Assembly: GCF_046600715.1 (NCBI RefSeq)
Contig: NZ_JBJMAV010000001.1
Location: forward strand, 372,001-436,000
Reading direction: 5' to 3'
DNA length: 64,000 bases
From: Lysobacter_C viscosus
Lineage (GTDB): Bacteria > Pseudomonadota > Gammaproteobacteria > Xanthomonadales > Xanthomonadaceae
Shown: one piece after another, positions 24,715 to 35,909 of the stretch
Layout of the letters: every line of letters starts with the position of its first letter
How positions within the stretch are numbered: the first letter of the stretch is position 1
The notes under the pieces: generated by a model
What the model was told of the DNA's origin: nothing
The model's input: only the letters and a program-made list of their open reading frames with translations
Databases searched by the model: none
Translations under genes and position numbers: made by a program

Positions 24715-25767
24715 ATGGCCCGTGTCCCGACCGACCCCACCCAGGACCCGCGCGCGCGCCAGCTGCTGCGCACGTTGATCGGTCGCTACATCCGCGATGG
24801 CGAACCGGTCGGTTCGCAGACGCTTGCCCGGCACGCGGGGCTGGACGTGAGCGCGGCCACGATCCGCAACATCCTGGGCGACCTGGAGGAGGCGGGGCTG
24901 CTGACGGCCCCCCACACGTCGGCGGGACGGATGCCGACCGCCCAGGGCTACCGGCTGTTCGTTGATTCGCTGTTGCAGGTCAAGCCGTTGCCGGAGGGCG
25001 AGGTCGTGCGGCTGCGCAGCGAACTGCCGCCCGGCTCGGGTACGCAGGCACTGCTGGGCAGCGCCTCGGAGTTGCTGTCGGCGATGACCCATTTCGTGGG
25101 CGTGGTCAGCGTGCCGCGGCGGGAGCAATTCGCGTTCCGGCGGATTGACTTCGTTCCGGTGGATAGCGAGCGGGTTCTGGCGATCGTGGTATTCGCCGAC
25201 AATGAAGTGCAGAACCGGATCATCCAGACGCGGCGCCAGTTCGAGGCGGGGGAGCTGGAGCGGGTCGCCAACTACCTCAACGCGCATTTCGCCGGCCGTC
25301 CGGCATCGGAGATCCGCGCCACCCTGCTGCATGACCTGCGTTCTGCCCAATCCGAGATGCAGGCGCTGCTGGCACGCTCGGTGGAACTGGCCGAGCAGGT
25401 GCTCGCGCCCGGCAGCGACGACATGGTGCTGGCCGGCCAGACCCGGCTGATGGGGTTGAACGAGCTGTCGGACCTTGACCGCCTGCGGGAGCTGTTCGAC
25501 GCCTTCGCCCGAAAGCGCGAGATCCTGCAACTGCTGGAGCGCACCGTGTCCGCGCCCGGGGTGCAGATTTTCATTGGCGAGGAAACCGGGCTGGCCCCAC
25601 TGGAAGGCGTCTCGCTGGTCACCGCGCCCTATGGCGCCGACGGCCAGGTGCTGGGAGTGCTCGGCGTCATCGGGCCCACCCGCATGGCCTACCAGCGCGT
25701 GATCCCGGTGGTGCAGGCCGCCGCCAGCGTGCTGGGCGAAGCGTTCGGCCCGCAACCCGGGCGCTGA
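24715..25767 (+). CDS. hrcA: Heat-inducible transcription repressor HrcA
   Basis: Repressor of chaperonin genes that binds the CIRCE element and is kept active by GroEL. 350 residues. The N-terminal winged helix spans about 8-85 (LLRTLIGRYIRDGEPVGSQT, SAATIRNILGDLEEAG), followed by the GAF-like dimerisation domain and the ending IGPTRMAYQRVIPVVQAAA, all diagnostic. The ATG agrees with the family start but has no leader or Shine-Dalgarno. First gene of the hrcA-grpE-dnaK-dnaJ cluster. No CIRCE (TTAGCACTC-N9-GAGTGCTAA) was found before any gene in this window, so HrcA presumably acts at groESL elsewhere. Confidence 0.95.
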   Translation: MARVPTDPTQDPRARQLLRTLIGRYIRDGEPVGSQTLARHAGLDVSAATIRNILGDLEEAGLLTAPHTSAGRMPTAQGYRLFVDSLLQVKPLPEGEVVRLRSELPPGSGTQALLGSASELLSAMTHFVGVVSVPRREQFAFRRIDFVPVDSERVLAIVVFADNEVQNRIIQTRRQFEAGELERVANYLNAHFAGRPASEIRATLLHDLRSAQSEMQALLARSVELAEQVLAPGSDDMVLAGQTRLMGLNELSDLDRLRELFDAFARKREILQLLERTVSAPGVQIFIGEETGLAPLEGVSLVTAPYGADGQVLGVLGVIGPTRMAYQRVIPVVQAAASVLGEAFGPQPGR

Positions 25768-25874
25768 TCCACGCCGCCCTGGGCACGGCCCCGAGGTTGA
25801 AAGCCGGGGCGCTGCCCCCATAGCTGGGCCACCCGCGCACCGCGCATGCATCCACGGCCCAGGAACCGCCCGGC

Positions 25875-26408
25875 ATGACACACCAAGAACCGTCGATCGA
25901 CTCCCCTGAAACGCAATCCGGCGATGCCGTGCAGGCGCAACCCGGCGACGCCGGGGAAGCGGCCCGGCTGGCCGAACTGGAGGCGGAACTGACCCGGCTG
26001 CGTGAGGACGCGTTGCGCGAGCGCGCCGACCTGGACAACCAGCGCAAGCGCCTCGAGCGGGAGCGCGATTCCGCACGCCGGTTCGCCAACGAACGCCTGC
26101 TGTCGGACCTGCTGCCGGTCATCGACAGCCTGGAGGCAGGCCTCGGGGTGGCGGGCGAGGGCGCCAGCGCCCTGCGCCAGGGCATGGAGCTGACGCTGAG
26201 GCAGTTGCTCAAGGTCGCCGGTGACCACGGGCTTGTCGTGGTCGACCCGGTGGGGCAGGCGTTCAATCCGGACCAGCACCAGGCCATGAGCATGGTGCCG
26301 AGCGACGAGCATGCTCCCGGGCACGTGGTTCAGGTCTACCAGAAGGGTTGGCTGCTGAACGACCGGCTGCTGAGGCCCGCGCTGGTGGTGGTCAGCCAGC
26401 AGGGCTGA
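25875..26408 (+). CDS. grpE: Nucleotide exchange factor GrpE
   Basis: Exchanges ADP for ATP on DnaK. 177 residues: a disordered acidic N-terminus, a long helix (about 28-85, ELEAELTRLREDALRERADL), four-helix-bundle region, and the beta-wing ending GWLLNDRLLRPALVVVS with FNPDQHQAMSMV. 107 bp after hrcA and 177 bp before dnaK; the latter gap holds a separate heat-shock promoter, so grpE need not be expressed in step with dnaK. Confidence 0.95.
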   Translation: MTHQEPSIDSPETQSGDAVQAQPGDAGEAARLAELEAELTRLREDALRERADLDNQRKRLERERDSARRFANERLLSDLLPVIDSLEAGLGVAGEGASALRQGMELTLRQLLKVAGDHGLVVVDPVGQAFNPDQHQAMSMVPSDEHAPGHVVQVYQKGWLLNDRLLRPALVVVSQQG

Positions 26409-26501
26409 CGGCCCCGCGCCGGCGCGGACGCGGCGGCGGTGCTGAAGGGTTGCGCTCGCCCGGTTCCGGGTTGCGGCGAGCACCTGCAGCAGGGCCGCCC
26501 C

Positions 26502-26530
26502 CTTGAAGGGGAGGGCGGCAACCCCAGATA
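26502..26530 (+). promoter_or_regulatory. Sigma-32 heat-shock promoter of dnaK
   Basis: CTTGAAG (26502-26508), 13-bp spacer, CCCCAGATA (26522-26530), close to the RpoH consensus CTTGAAA-N11-15-CCCCATNT. It also lies inside a potential stem (GCCGCCCCC with GGGAGGGCGGC). Start expected near 26537, giving a leader of about 49 bases. Confidence 0.72.
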
Positions 26531-26585
26531 GCGGACATCGGCGGCGTGGCCGCCCGAACATCAGAAATTCATAGGGAGCACCACC

Positions 26586-28499
26586 ATGGGCAAGATCATC
26601 GGTATCGACCTGGGCACGACCAACTCGTGCGTGGCGATCATGGAAGGCGGCAAGGCCAAGGTCATCGAGAACGCCGAGGGCGACCGCACGACCCCCTCCA
26701 TCGTCGCCTACACCAAGGACGGCGAGGTGCTGGTCGGCGCGTCGGCCAAGCGCCAGGCCGTCACCAACCCCCACAACACCTTCTTCGCGGTGAAGCGCCT
26801 GATCGGCCGCAAGTTCACTGACGCGGAAGTGCAGAAGGACCTGGACCTGGTGCCATACGGCATCGTCCAGCACGACAACGGCGACGCCTGGGTCGCGACC
26901 CAGGACGGCAAGAAGATGGCCCCCCAGCAGATCTCCGCCGAAGTGCTGGCGAAGATGAAGAAGACCGCCGAGGCCTACCTGGGCGAGACGGTCACCGAGG
27001 CGGTCATCACCGTGCCGGCGTACTTCAACGACTCGCAGCGCCAGGCCACCAAGGACGCGGGCAAGATCGCCGGCCTGGAGGTCAAGCGCATCATCAACGA
27101 GCCTACCGCGGCCGCACTGGCCTACGGCATGGACAAGAAGGGCGGCGACCGCAAGATCGCGGTCTACGACCTGGGTGGCGGCACCTTCGACGTGTCGATC
27201 ATCGAGATCGCGTCCGTCGATGGCGAGATGCAGGTCGAGGTGCTGTCCACCAACGGCGACACCTTCCTGGGTGGCGAGGACTTCGACAAGCGCGTCATCG
27301 ATTACCTGGTCGAGGAGTTCCAGAAGGATTCCGGCATCGACCTGCGCAAGGACCCGCTGGCGCTGCAGCGCCTGAAGGATGCGGCCGAGCGCGCCAAGAT
27401 CGAGCTCTCGAGCGCCCAGCAGACCGAGGTCAACCTGCCGTACGTGACCGCCGACGCATCCGGCCCCAAGCACCTCAACATCAAGCTGACCCGGGCCAAG
27501 CTCGAGTCGCTGGTCGAGGACCTGGTCAAGAAGACCATCGAGCCGTGCCGCATCGCGCTCAACGACGCCGGCCTGCGTGCCTCCGAGATCAGCGAGGTGA
27601 TCCTGGTCGGCGGCCAGACCCGCATGCCCAAGGTGCAGACGGCGGTGGGCGAGTTCTTCGGCAAGGAACCCCGCAAGGACGTCAATCCCGACGAGGCGGT
27701 CGCCATCGGTGCCGCCATCCAGGGCGGCGTGCTGGCCGGCGACGTCAAGGACGTCCTGCTGCTGGACGTGACTCCGCTGAGCCTGGGCATCGAAACCCTG
27801 GGGGGTGTGTTCACCAAGATCATCGAGAAGAACACCACGGTGCCGACCAAGGCGTCGCAGACCTTCTCGACCGCCGAGGACAACCAGTCCGCCGTCACCG
27901 TGCACGTGCTGCAGGGTGAGCGCGAGCAGGCCCGCTACAACAAGTCGCTGGCGCGCTTCGACCTGACCGGCATCGAGGCGGCGCCGCGCGGCATGCCGCA
28001 GGTGGAGGTGTCGTTCGACATCGACGCCAACGGCATCGTGCACGTCACCGCCAAGGACAAGAAGACCGGCAAGGAACAGAAGGTCGAGATCAAGGCCGGC
28101 TCGGGCCTGTCGGACGAGGAAGTCCAGAAGATGGTCGCCGACGCGGAAGCCAACCGCGAGGAAGACCAGAAGTTCCATGAGCTGGTGCAGGCGCGCAACC
28201 AGGCCGATGGCCTGATCCACATGGCCCGCAGCACGATCAAGGAGCACGGCGACAAGCTGCCGGGCGAGACCATCGGCGCGGCCGAGGGCGCCATTGCCGA
28301 GCTGGAAACGGCCATGAAGGGCGATGACAAGGGCCAGATCGAGGCCAAGAGCCGCGCGCTCGAGACCGTCGCGCAGTCGCTGATGGCGGCCGCGCAAGGC
28401 CAGCCGGCAGCCGACTCGGGTCCGGCCCAGGCCAGCCAGGCGGCCGATGACGTGGTCGATGCCGAGTTCACCGAAGTCAAGGACGACGAGAAGAAGTAA
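26586..28499 (+). CDS. dnaK: Chaperone protein DnaK (Hsp70)
   Basis: ATP-driven chaperone for nascent and stress-denatured proteins. 637 residues, normal length. ATPase domain from residue 4 with phosphate loop IGIDLGTTNSCVA (D8-S14), VPAYFNDSQRQATKDAG, and GGGTFDVSI; linker VLLLDVTPLSLGIETLGG; substrate domain with TTVPTKASQTFSTA; helical lid; acidic tail DDVVDAEFTEVKDDEKK typical of Proteobacteria. Preceded by GGGAG before ATG and by its own sigma-32-like promoter. An imperfect 16-bp inverted repeat separates it from dnaJ. Confidence 0.99.
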   Translation: MGKIIGIDLGTTNSCVAIMEGGKAKVIENAEGDRTTPSIVAYTKDGEVLVGASAKRQAVTNPHNTFFAVKRLIGRKFTDAEVQKDLDLVPYGIVQHDNGDAWVATQDGKKMAPQQISAEVLAKMKKTAEAYLGETVTEAVITVPAYFNDSQRQATKDAGKIAGLEVKRIINEPTAAALAYGMDKKGGDRKIAVYDLGGGTFDVSIIEIASVDGEMQVEVLSTNGDTFLGGEDFDKRVIDYLVEEFQKDSGIDLRKDPLALQRLKDAAERAKIELSSAQQTEVNLPYVTADASGPKHLNIKLTRAKLESLVEDLVKKTIEPCRIALNDAGLRASEISEVILVGGQTRMPKVQTAVGEFFGKEPRKDVNPDEAVAIGAAIQGGVLAGDVKDVLLLDVTPLSLGIETLGGVFTKIIEKNTTVPTKASQTFSTAEDNQSAVTVHVLQGEREQARYNKSLARFDLTGIEAAPRGMPQVEVSFDIDANGIVHVTAKDKKTGKEQKVEIKAGSGLSDEEVQKMVADAEANREEDQKFHELVQARNQADGLIHMARSTIKEHGDKLPGETIGAAEGAIAELETAMKGDDKGQIEAKSRALETVAQSLMAAAQGQPAADSGPAQASQAADDVVDAEFTEVKDDEKK

Positions 28500-28511
28500 G
28501 GCGAAAGCAAA

Positions 28512-28580
28512 GGAATGGGGAATCGGGAACAGGCAGGCGGGGTGGTTGCCCACTTGCCTCCAGGCCCGGTTCCCCGTTCC
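28512..28580. repeat. Imperfect inverted repeat between dnaK and dnaJ
   Basis: GGAATGGGGAATCGGG (28512-28527) pairs with CCCGGTTCCCCGTTCC (28565-28580) at 14 of 16 positions (the two mismatches are tolerable G-U pairs in RNA), around 37 bases. The GGGGAATCGGGAA core resembles dispersed intergenic repeats of Xanthomonadaceae. It may lower dnaJ expression relative to dnaK or stabilise the dnaK message. Confidence 0.6.
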
Positions 28581-28651
28581 TGTTTCAGCAGTCCGGCGCT
28601 CCTCGTGCCTGTCCCCAACACCCGTTCCAGTCCTCTACTACGCGGCCCTAC

Positions 28652-29788
28652 ATGAGCAAACGCGACTACTACGAAGTGCTGGGCGTGGCCCGAAGCGCCG
28701 GCGAAGACGAGCTGAAGAAGGCTTATCGCCGTTGTGCGATGAAGCACCACCCTGACCGCAACCCGGGCGATGCCGCCGCGGAAGTCGCGTTCAAGGAGTG
28801 CAAGGAGGCCTACGAAGTGCTCTCCGACGCATCGCGCCGCCGCATGTACGACCAGCACGGCCATGCCGCGTTCGAACACGGCATGGGCGGCGGTGGTCCC
28901 GGCTTCGGGCAGGCCGACATGGGCGACATCTTCGGCGACATCTTCGGCAACATCTTCGGCGGCGGCATGGGCGGAGCGCGCGGCCCCCGGCGCGGTGCCG
29001 ACATCGGCTACGTGATGGAGCTGGCGCTGGAAGAAGCCGTGGTCGGCGTCGAGAAGACCATCGAGGTGCCGACGCTTGATGCCTGCGACAGTTGCGACGG
29101 CAGTGGCTCGGCCGACGGCAAGCTGGAAAGCTGCTCGACCTGCCAGGGGCGGGGCCAGGTGCGTTTCCAGCGCGGCATCTTCTCGATGCAGCAGGCGTGT
29201 CCGCACTGCGGGGGGCGTGGCCAGACCATCGCCAACCCCTGCGGCGACTGCCACGGGCAGGGCCGCATCGAAGACACCAAGACGCTCCAGGTCAAGATCC
29301 CGGCGGGCGTGGACAATGGCGACCGGATCCGCCTGACGGGCGAGGGCGAGGCCGGGCCGTCAGGTTCGCCGCCGGGCGACCTCTACGTCGACGTGCGCGT
29401 GCGTGAGCACGAGATCTTCAAGCGCGAGGGCGACGACCTCCACTGTGAAGTGCCGATCCGGATCTCCCAGGCCGCGCTGGGCGACACGATCCGGGTGCCG
29501 ACGCTGGATGGAGACGTCGAACTGCGCATCCCGGCCGAAACCCAGACGGGCAAGCTGTTCCGACTGCGCGACAAGGGCGTGCAATCGGTCCGCAGCCGGA
29601 GGCCGGGCGACCTCTACTGCCAGGTGGTGGTGGAAACCCCGGTCAACCTGACCGCCCAGCAGCGCGAGCTGCTCGACCAGTTCGAGGCCACGTTCGTGGG
29701 CGACGGCGCACGCAAGCACTCCCCACGCGCGTCGACCTTCATCGATGGCGTCAAGGGTGTCTGGGACCGGATGAAGTCGTCCGGCTGA
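28652..29788 (+). CDS. dnaJ: Chaperone protein DnaJ (type I Hsp40)
   Basis: Delivers clients to DnaK and triggers its ATPase. 378 residues: J domain with H33-P34-D35, Gly/Phe-rich segment (about 76-110, with GDIFGDIFGNIFGGG), zinc centre of four CxxCxGxG-type motifs starting at C145 (CDSCDGSG, CSTCQGRG, CPHCGGRG, CGDCHGQG), then two beta-barrel client domains and the dimerisation helix. 152 bp after dnaK; dapB follows 140 bp later, probably from another promoter. Confidence 0.98.
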   Translation: MSKRDYYEVLGVARSAGEDELKKAYRRCAMKHHPDRNPGDAAAEVAFKECKEAYEVLSDASRRRMYDQHGHAAFEHGMGGGGPGFGQADMGDIFGDIFGNIFGGGMGGARGPRRGADIGYVMELALEEAVVGVEKTIEVPTLDACDSCDGSGSADGKLESCSTCQGRGQVRFQRGIFSMQQACPHCGGRGQTIANPCGDCHGQGRIEDTKTLQVKIPAGVDNGDRIRLTGEGEAGPSGSPPGDLYVDVRVREHEIFKREGDDLHCEVPIRISQAALGDTIRVPTLDGDVELRIPAETQTGKLFRLRDKGVQSVRSRRPGDLYCQVVVETPVNLTAQQRELLDQFEATFVGDGARKHSPRASTFIDGVKGVWDRMKSSG

Positions 29789-29928
29789 CGCACTGGCGGT
29801 TGCCTCGAATCGGGCGGGTCGCCGCTGCCTGCCGTCATGCGCGCGGTGCGGCCACGCAACCGTTGGCCGCGACGGTGCTGCCACCAGCGCAGCTTGTCCG
29901 GGGTGGCCGACGCGATTAGCCTGCGCCG

Positions 29929-30642
29929 ATGAACGAGCCCGCACGACTTCTCATCCACGGCGCCAGCGGGCGCATGGGACAGGCCCTGCTGAGGCTGGCC
30001 GCCGGGCGCCCGGACGTCCGGGTCGTCGCCGCGGTTTCGCGCAGCCGTCCGTCCCAGCGCGTGGTCGAGGGCGTGCCGCAGTTCGCCGTGGCCGAGACCC
30101 ATGGCGTCCCCGCCTTCGACGTGGCCATCGACTTCAGCCTGCCTGCCGGGTTCGATGCCGTCCTGGCGCTGTGCCAGCAGCGCGGTGCGGCCCTGGTGAG
30201 TGGCACGACCGGACTTGATCAAGGGCAACAGCAGGCGCTCGACGCTGCGGGGGAGCGGATCGCAGCGCTGTGGGCGGCGAACTTCAGCCTCGGGGTGGCG
30301 GTGCTGGGGGATCTCGTCCAACGCGCGGCTGCGGCCTTGCCGGGCTGGGACTGTGACATCGTCGAATCCCACCACGTGCACAAGAAGGACGCGCCTTCGG
30401 GCACCGCCCTGGCGCTGGGAATGCGGGCGGAAGCGGGAGGGCTGGAACCGCGCTACGCGTCCCTGCGCGCCGGGGACATCGTCGGCGAGCACATGGTCCA
30501 GATGACCGGTACCGGGGAGCGGCTGGAACTGGTGCACCGGGCCACTGACCGCGATGTGTTCGCCCGTGGCGCGCTGCTGGCTGCCAGCCGCCTGGCGGGC
30601 CGTGGGCCGGGCCGCTACCGGGTCGCCGACCTCTTCCTCTGA
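29929..30642 (+). CDS. dapB: 4-hydroxy-tetrahydrodipicolinate reductase
   Basis: NAD(P)H reductase of the lysine/diaminopimelate pathway. 237 residues, shorter than E. coli DapB (273) but usual in xanthomonads. Nucleotide-binding loop GASGRMGQ (11-18); catalytic and substrate motif ESHHVHKKDAPSGTA with H148, H149 and K152; SGTTG in between. Followed by carA, an order (dapB-carA-carB) shared with Pseudomonas. Confidence 0.95.
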   Translation: MNEPARLLIHGASGRMGQALLRLAAGRPDVRVVAAVSRSRPSQRVVEGVPQFAVAETHGVPAFDVAIDFSLPAGFDAVLALCQQRGAALVSGTTGLDQGQQQALDAAGERIAALWAANFSLGVAVLGDLVQRAAAALPGWDCDIVESHHVHKKDAPSGTALALGMRAEAGGLEPRYASLRAGDIVGEHMVQMTGTGERLELVHRATDRDVFARGALLAASRLAGRGPGRYRVADLFL

Positions 30643-30720
30643 TGTTGCCGGCAGCGCCCATCCTCTGGTGGGAGGACGGCTGTAGCCCCGGATGCGCCTG
30701 GAATCCTGCCCGCGGATGAA

Positions 30721-30757
30721 CCCGGCGCTGGCGCGAGCGCCGCCGGGTCGCTAGAAT
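30721..30757 (+). promoter_or_regulatory. Hairpin and possible -10 element upstream of carA
   Basis: CCCGGCG...CGCCGGG (30721-30747) forms a strong GC stem that could end the dapB transcript. Directly behind it TAGAAT (30752-30757) is a good -10 box with no convincing -35. The remaining gap up to carA shows nothing further; pyrimidine control motifs were looked for and not seen. Confidence 0.35.
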
Positions 30758-30883
30758 TCCCGCTCGCCTGAACCCCGACTGCCGGACCGGTCCCGCACCG
30801 TGTCCGTGCCTTGCTGCAGCCCGCTTTTGGCGGTGCCTGCGCCGGGGTCAGTCAGCCCCCCGGCATCCAAGGCGACGACCGAC

Positions 30884-32005
30884 GTGACCCAACCAGCACT
30901 CCTCGCACTCGAAGACGGTACCTGTTTCGAGGGCGTTTCCGTAGGCGCGCCCGGCCTTTCGGTCGGCGAAGTCGTCTTCAACACCGCGATCACCGGCTAC
31001 CAGGAGATCGTGACCGACCCGTCGTACGCGCGGCAGCTGGTCACCCTGACCTATCCGCACGTTGGCAACACCGGCTGCACGCCGCAGGACGACGAGGCTT
31101 CCAAGGTGTGGTCCGCCGGGCTGATCGTGCGCGATGTGCCCCGTCGTCCCAGCAATTGGCGCAGCCAGCAGGCGCTGCCCGAGTGGCTGGCCGAGCGGGG
31201 CGTGGTCGCCATTGCCGGGATCGACACGCGCAAGCTGACCCGCCTGTTGCGCGACCGTGGCGCCCAGAGCGGCGCGCTCATGGCAGGACGGATCGACCGC
31301 GACGAAGCGATCGAGGCGGCGCGCAAGTTCCCCGGCCTGAAGGGAATGGACCTGGCGCGGGAGGTCAGCACCCGGTCGATCTACGAATGGACCGAGGGCC
31401 AGCTCGACCTGGACCGCAACGCATTCGGCACCGTGGAGCCGCGGCGTCACGTGGTCGCCTACGACTACGGCGTGAAGCGCAACATCCTGCGCATGATCGC
31501 CGAGCGGGGTTGCCGCGTGACCGTGGTGCCGGCGCAGACGCCCGCCGCCGACGTGCTGGCGATGAAGCCCGACGGCGTGTTCCTGTCCAACGGCCCGGGC
31601 GATCCGGAACCGTGCGACTACGCGATCGACGCGATCCGCGAGCTCATCGCGGCCCGGGTGCCGATCTTCGGCATCTGCCTGGGTCACCAGCTGCTGGGCC
31701 TGGCAGCCGGCGCCGGTACCGTGAAGATGAAGTTCGGCCACCACGGCGCCAACCACCCGGTCCAGGACCTGGACAGCGGGCGGGTGATGATCACCAGCCA
31801 GAACCACGGCTTCGCCATCGACGAGGCCACGCTGCCGGCCAACGTCCGGGTCATCCACCGCTCGCTGTTCGACGGGTCCAACCAGGGCATCGAGCTTGGG
31901 GACGCGCCGGCCTTCAGCTTCCAGGGCCATCCGGAAGCCAGCCCGGGCCCGCACGACGTCTCTCCGCTTTTCGACCGATTCGTTGCGCTCATGGAGGCCA
32001 ACTGA
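30884..32005 (+). CDS. carA: Carbamoyl-phosphate synthase small subunit
   Basis: Glutaminase subunit that feeds ammonia to CarB for arginine and pyrimidine synthesis. 373 residues from GTG 30884 (protein begins TQPALLALEDGTCFEG, the family N-terminus); the frame is open 28 codons further up but those residues do not resemble CarA. Class I amidotransferase triad: C265 (IFGICLGHQ), H349 and E351 (FQGHPEASPG). carB starts one base after its stop, so translation is coupled. Confidence 0.96.
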   Translation: MTQPALLALEDGTCFEGVSVGAPGLSVGEVVFNTAITGYQEIVTDPSYARQLVTLTYPHVGNTGCTPQDDEASKVWSAGLIVRDVPRRPSNWRSQQALPEWLAERGVVAIAGIDTRKLTRLLRDRGAQSGALMAGRIDRDEAIEAARKFPGLKGMDLAREVSTRSIYEWTEGQLDLDRNAFGTVEPRRHVVAYDYGVKRNILRMIAERGCRVTVVPAQTPAADVLAMKPDGVFLSNGPGDPEPCDYAIDAIRELIAARVPIFGICLGHQLLGLAAGAGTVKMKFGHHGANHPVQDLDSGRVMITSQNHGFAIDEATLPANVRVIHRSLFDGSNQGIELGDAPAFSFQGHPEASPGPHDVSPLFDRFVALMEAN

Positions 32006-32006
32006 C

Positions 32007-35270
<3,264 letters not shown>

Positions 35271-35429
35271 CCGGGCCGGCGCGCCGGGGCGTTCATGCTT
35301 CCGGTTGCGCCGACCCCCGGTCGATCGGCCACAATCGATCAGCCCGGGCGAGTAGCGCCCGAACCATGCCGGCCCCTGGCCGGCTTTACGCATTCCCAAG
35401 CCCCGGCAGCGGTCGGGAGAGGACGTTCC

Positions 35430-35906
35430 ATGCAAGCACCCCTGACGATCCAGGGCGCCAAGCGCCTGCGCGCCGAGCTCGAGGAGCTCAAGTCGGTCAA
35501 GCGACCCGCGGTGATCAGCGCCATCGCCGAAGCCCGCGCGCACGGCGACCTCAAGGAAAACGCGGAGTACCACGCCGCGCGCGAACAGCAGGGCTTCATC
35601 GAAGGCCGCATCAAGCAGCTGGAAGCCGAGCTTTCGCACGCGCAGGTCATCGACGTGTCCAAGCTCAACGCCGGTTCGCGGGTGGTGTTCGGCGCGGTGG
35701 TTGAACTGGCCGACACCGACACCGACGAGGAAACGCGCTACCAGATCGTCGGCGACCTGGAGGCCGACATCAAACAGGGCCTCATCGCGGTGTCCTCGCC
35801 GGTGGCGCGTGCGCTCATCGGCAAGCACGAAGGCGACAGCGTCACCATCCAGGCACCCGGCGGCACCCGCGAGTATGAAATCGTGGGCGTCAGCTACCCG
35901 GGCTGA
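35430..35906 (+). CDS. greA: Transcription elongation factor GreA
   Basis: Rescues backtracked RNA polymerase by stimulating transcript cleavage. 158 residues from ATG 35430 with purine-rich GGGAGAGG upstream. The coiled-coil hairpin carries the acidic tip HGDLKENAEYHAARE that enters the polymerase channel; the C-terminal FKBP-like domain ends YEIVGVSYPG. Starts 160 bp after carB and is followed by rpfE after three bases. Confidence 0.97.
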   Translation: MQAPLTIQGAKRLRAELEELKSVKRPAVISAIAEARAHGDLKENAEYHAAREQQGFIEGRIKQLEAELSHAQVIDVSKLNAGSRVVFGAVVELADTDTDEETRYQIVGDLEADIKQGLIAVSSPVARALIGKHEGDSVTIQAPGGTREYEIVGVSYPG

Positions 35907-35909
35907 CGC

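Noticed and set aside
25689..28553. A 954-codon antisense frame over grpE and dnaK
   Set aside because: Well-known artefact of reading GC-rich dnaK backwards; no start signal or family match, and dnaK itself is certain.
30800..30883. Longer carA starting at GTG 30800
   Set aside because: The 28 added residues are Pro/Ser-rich and unlike CarA N-termini; similarity begins exactly at GTG 30884.
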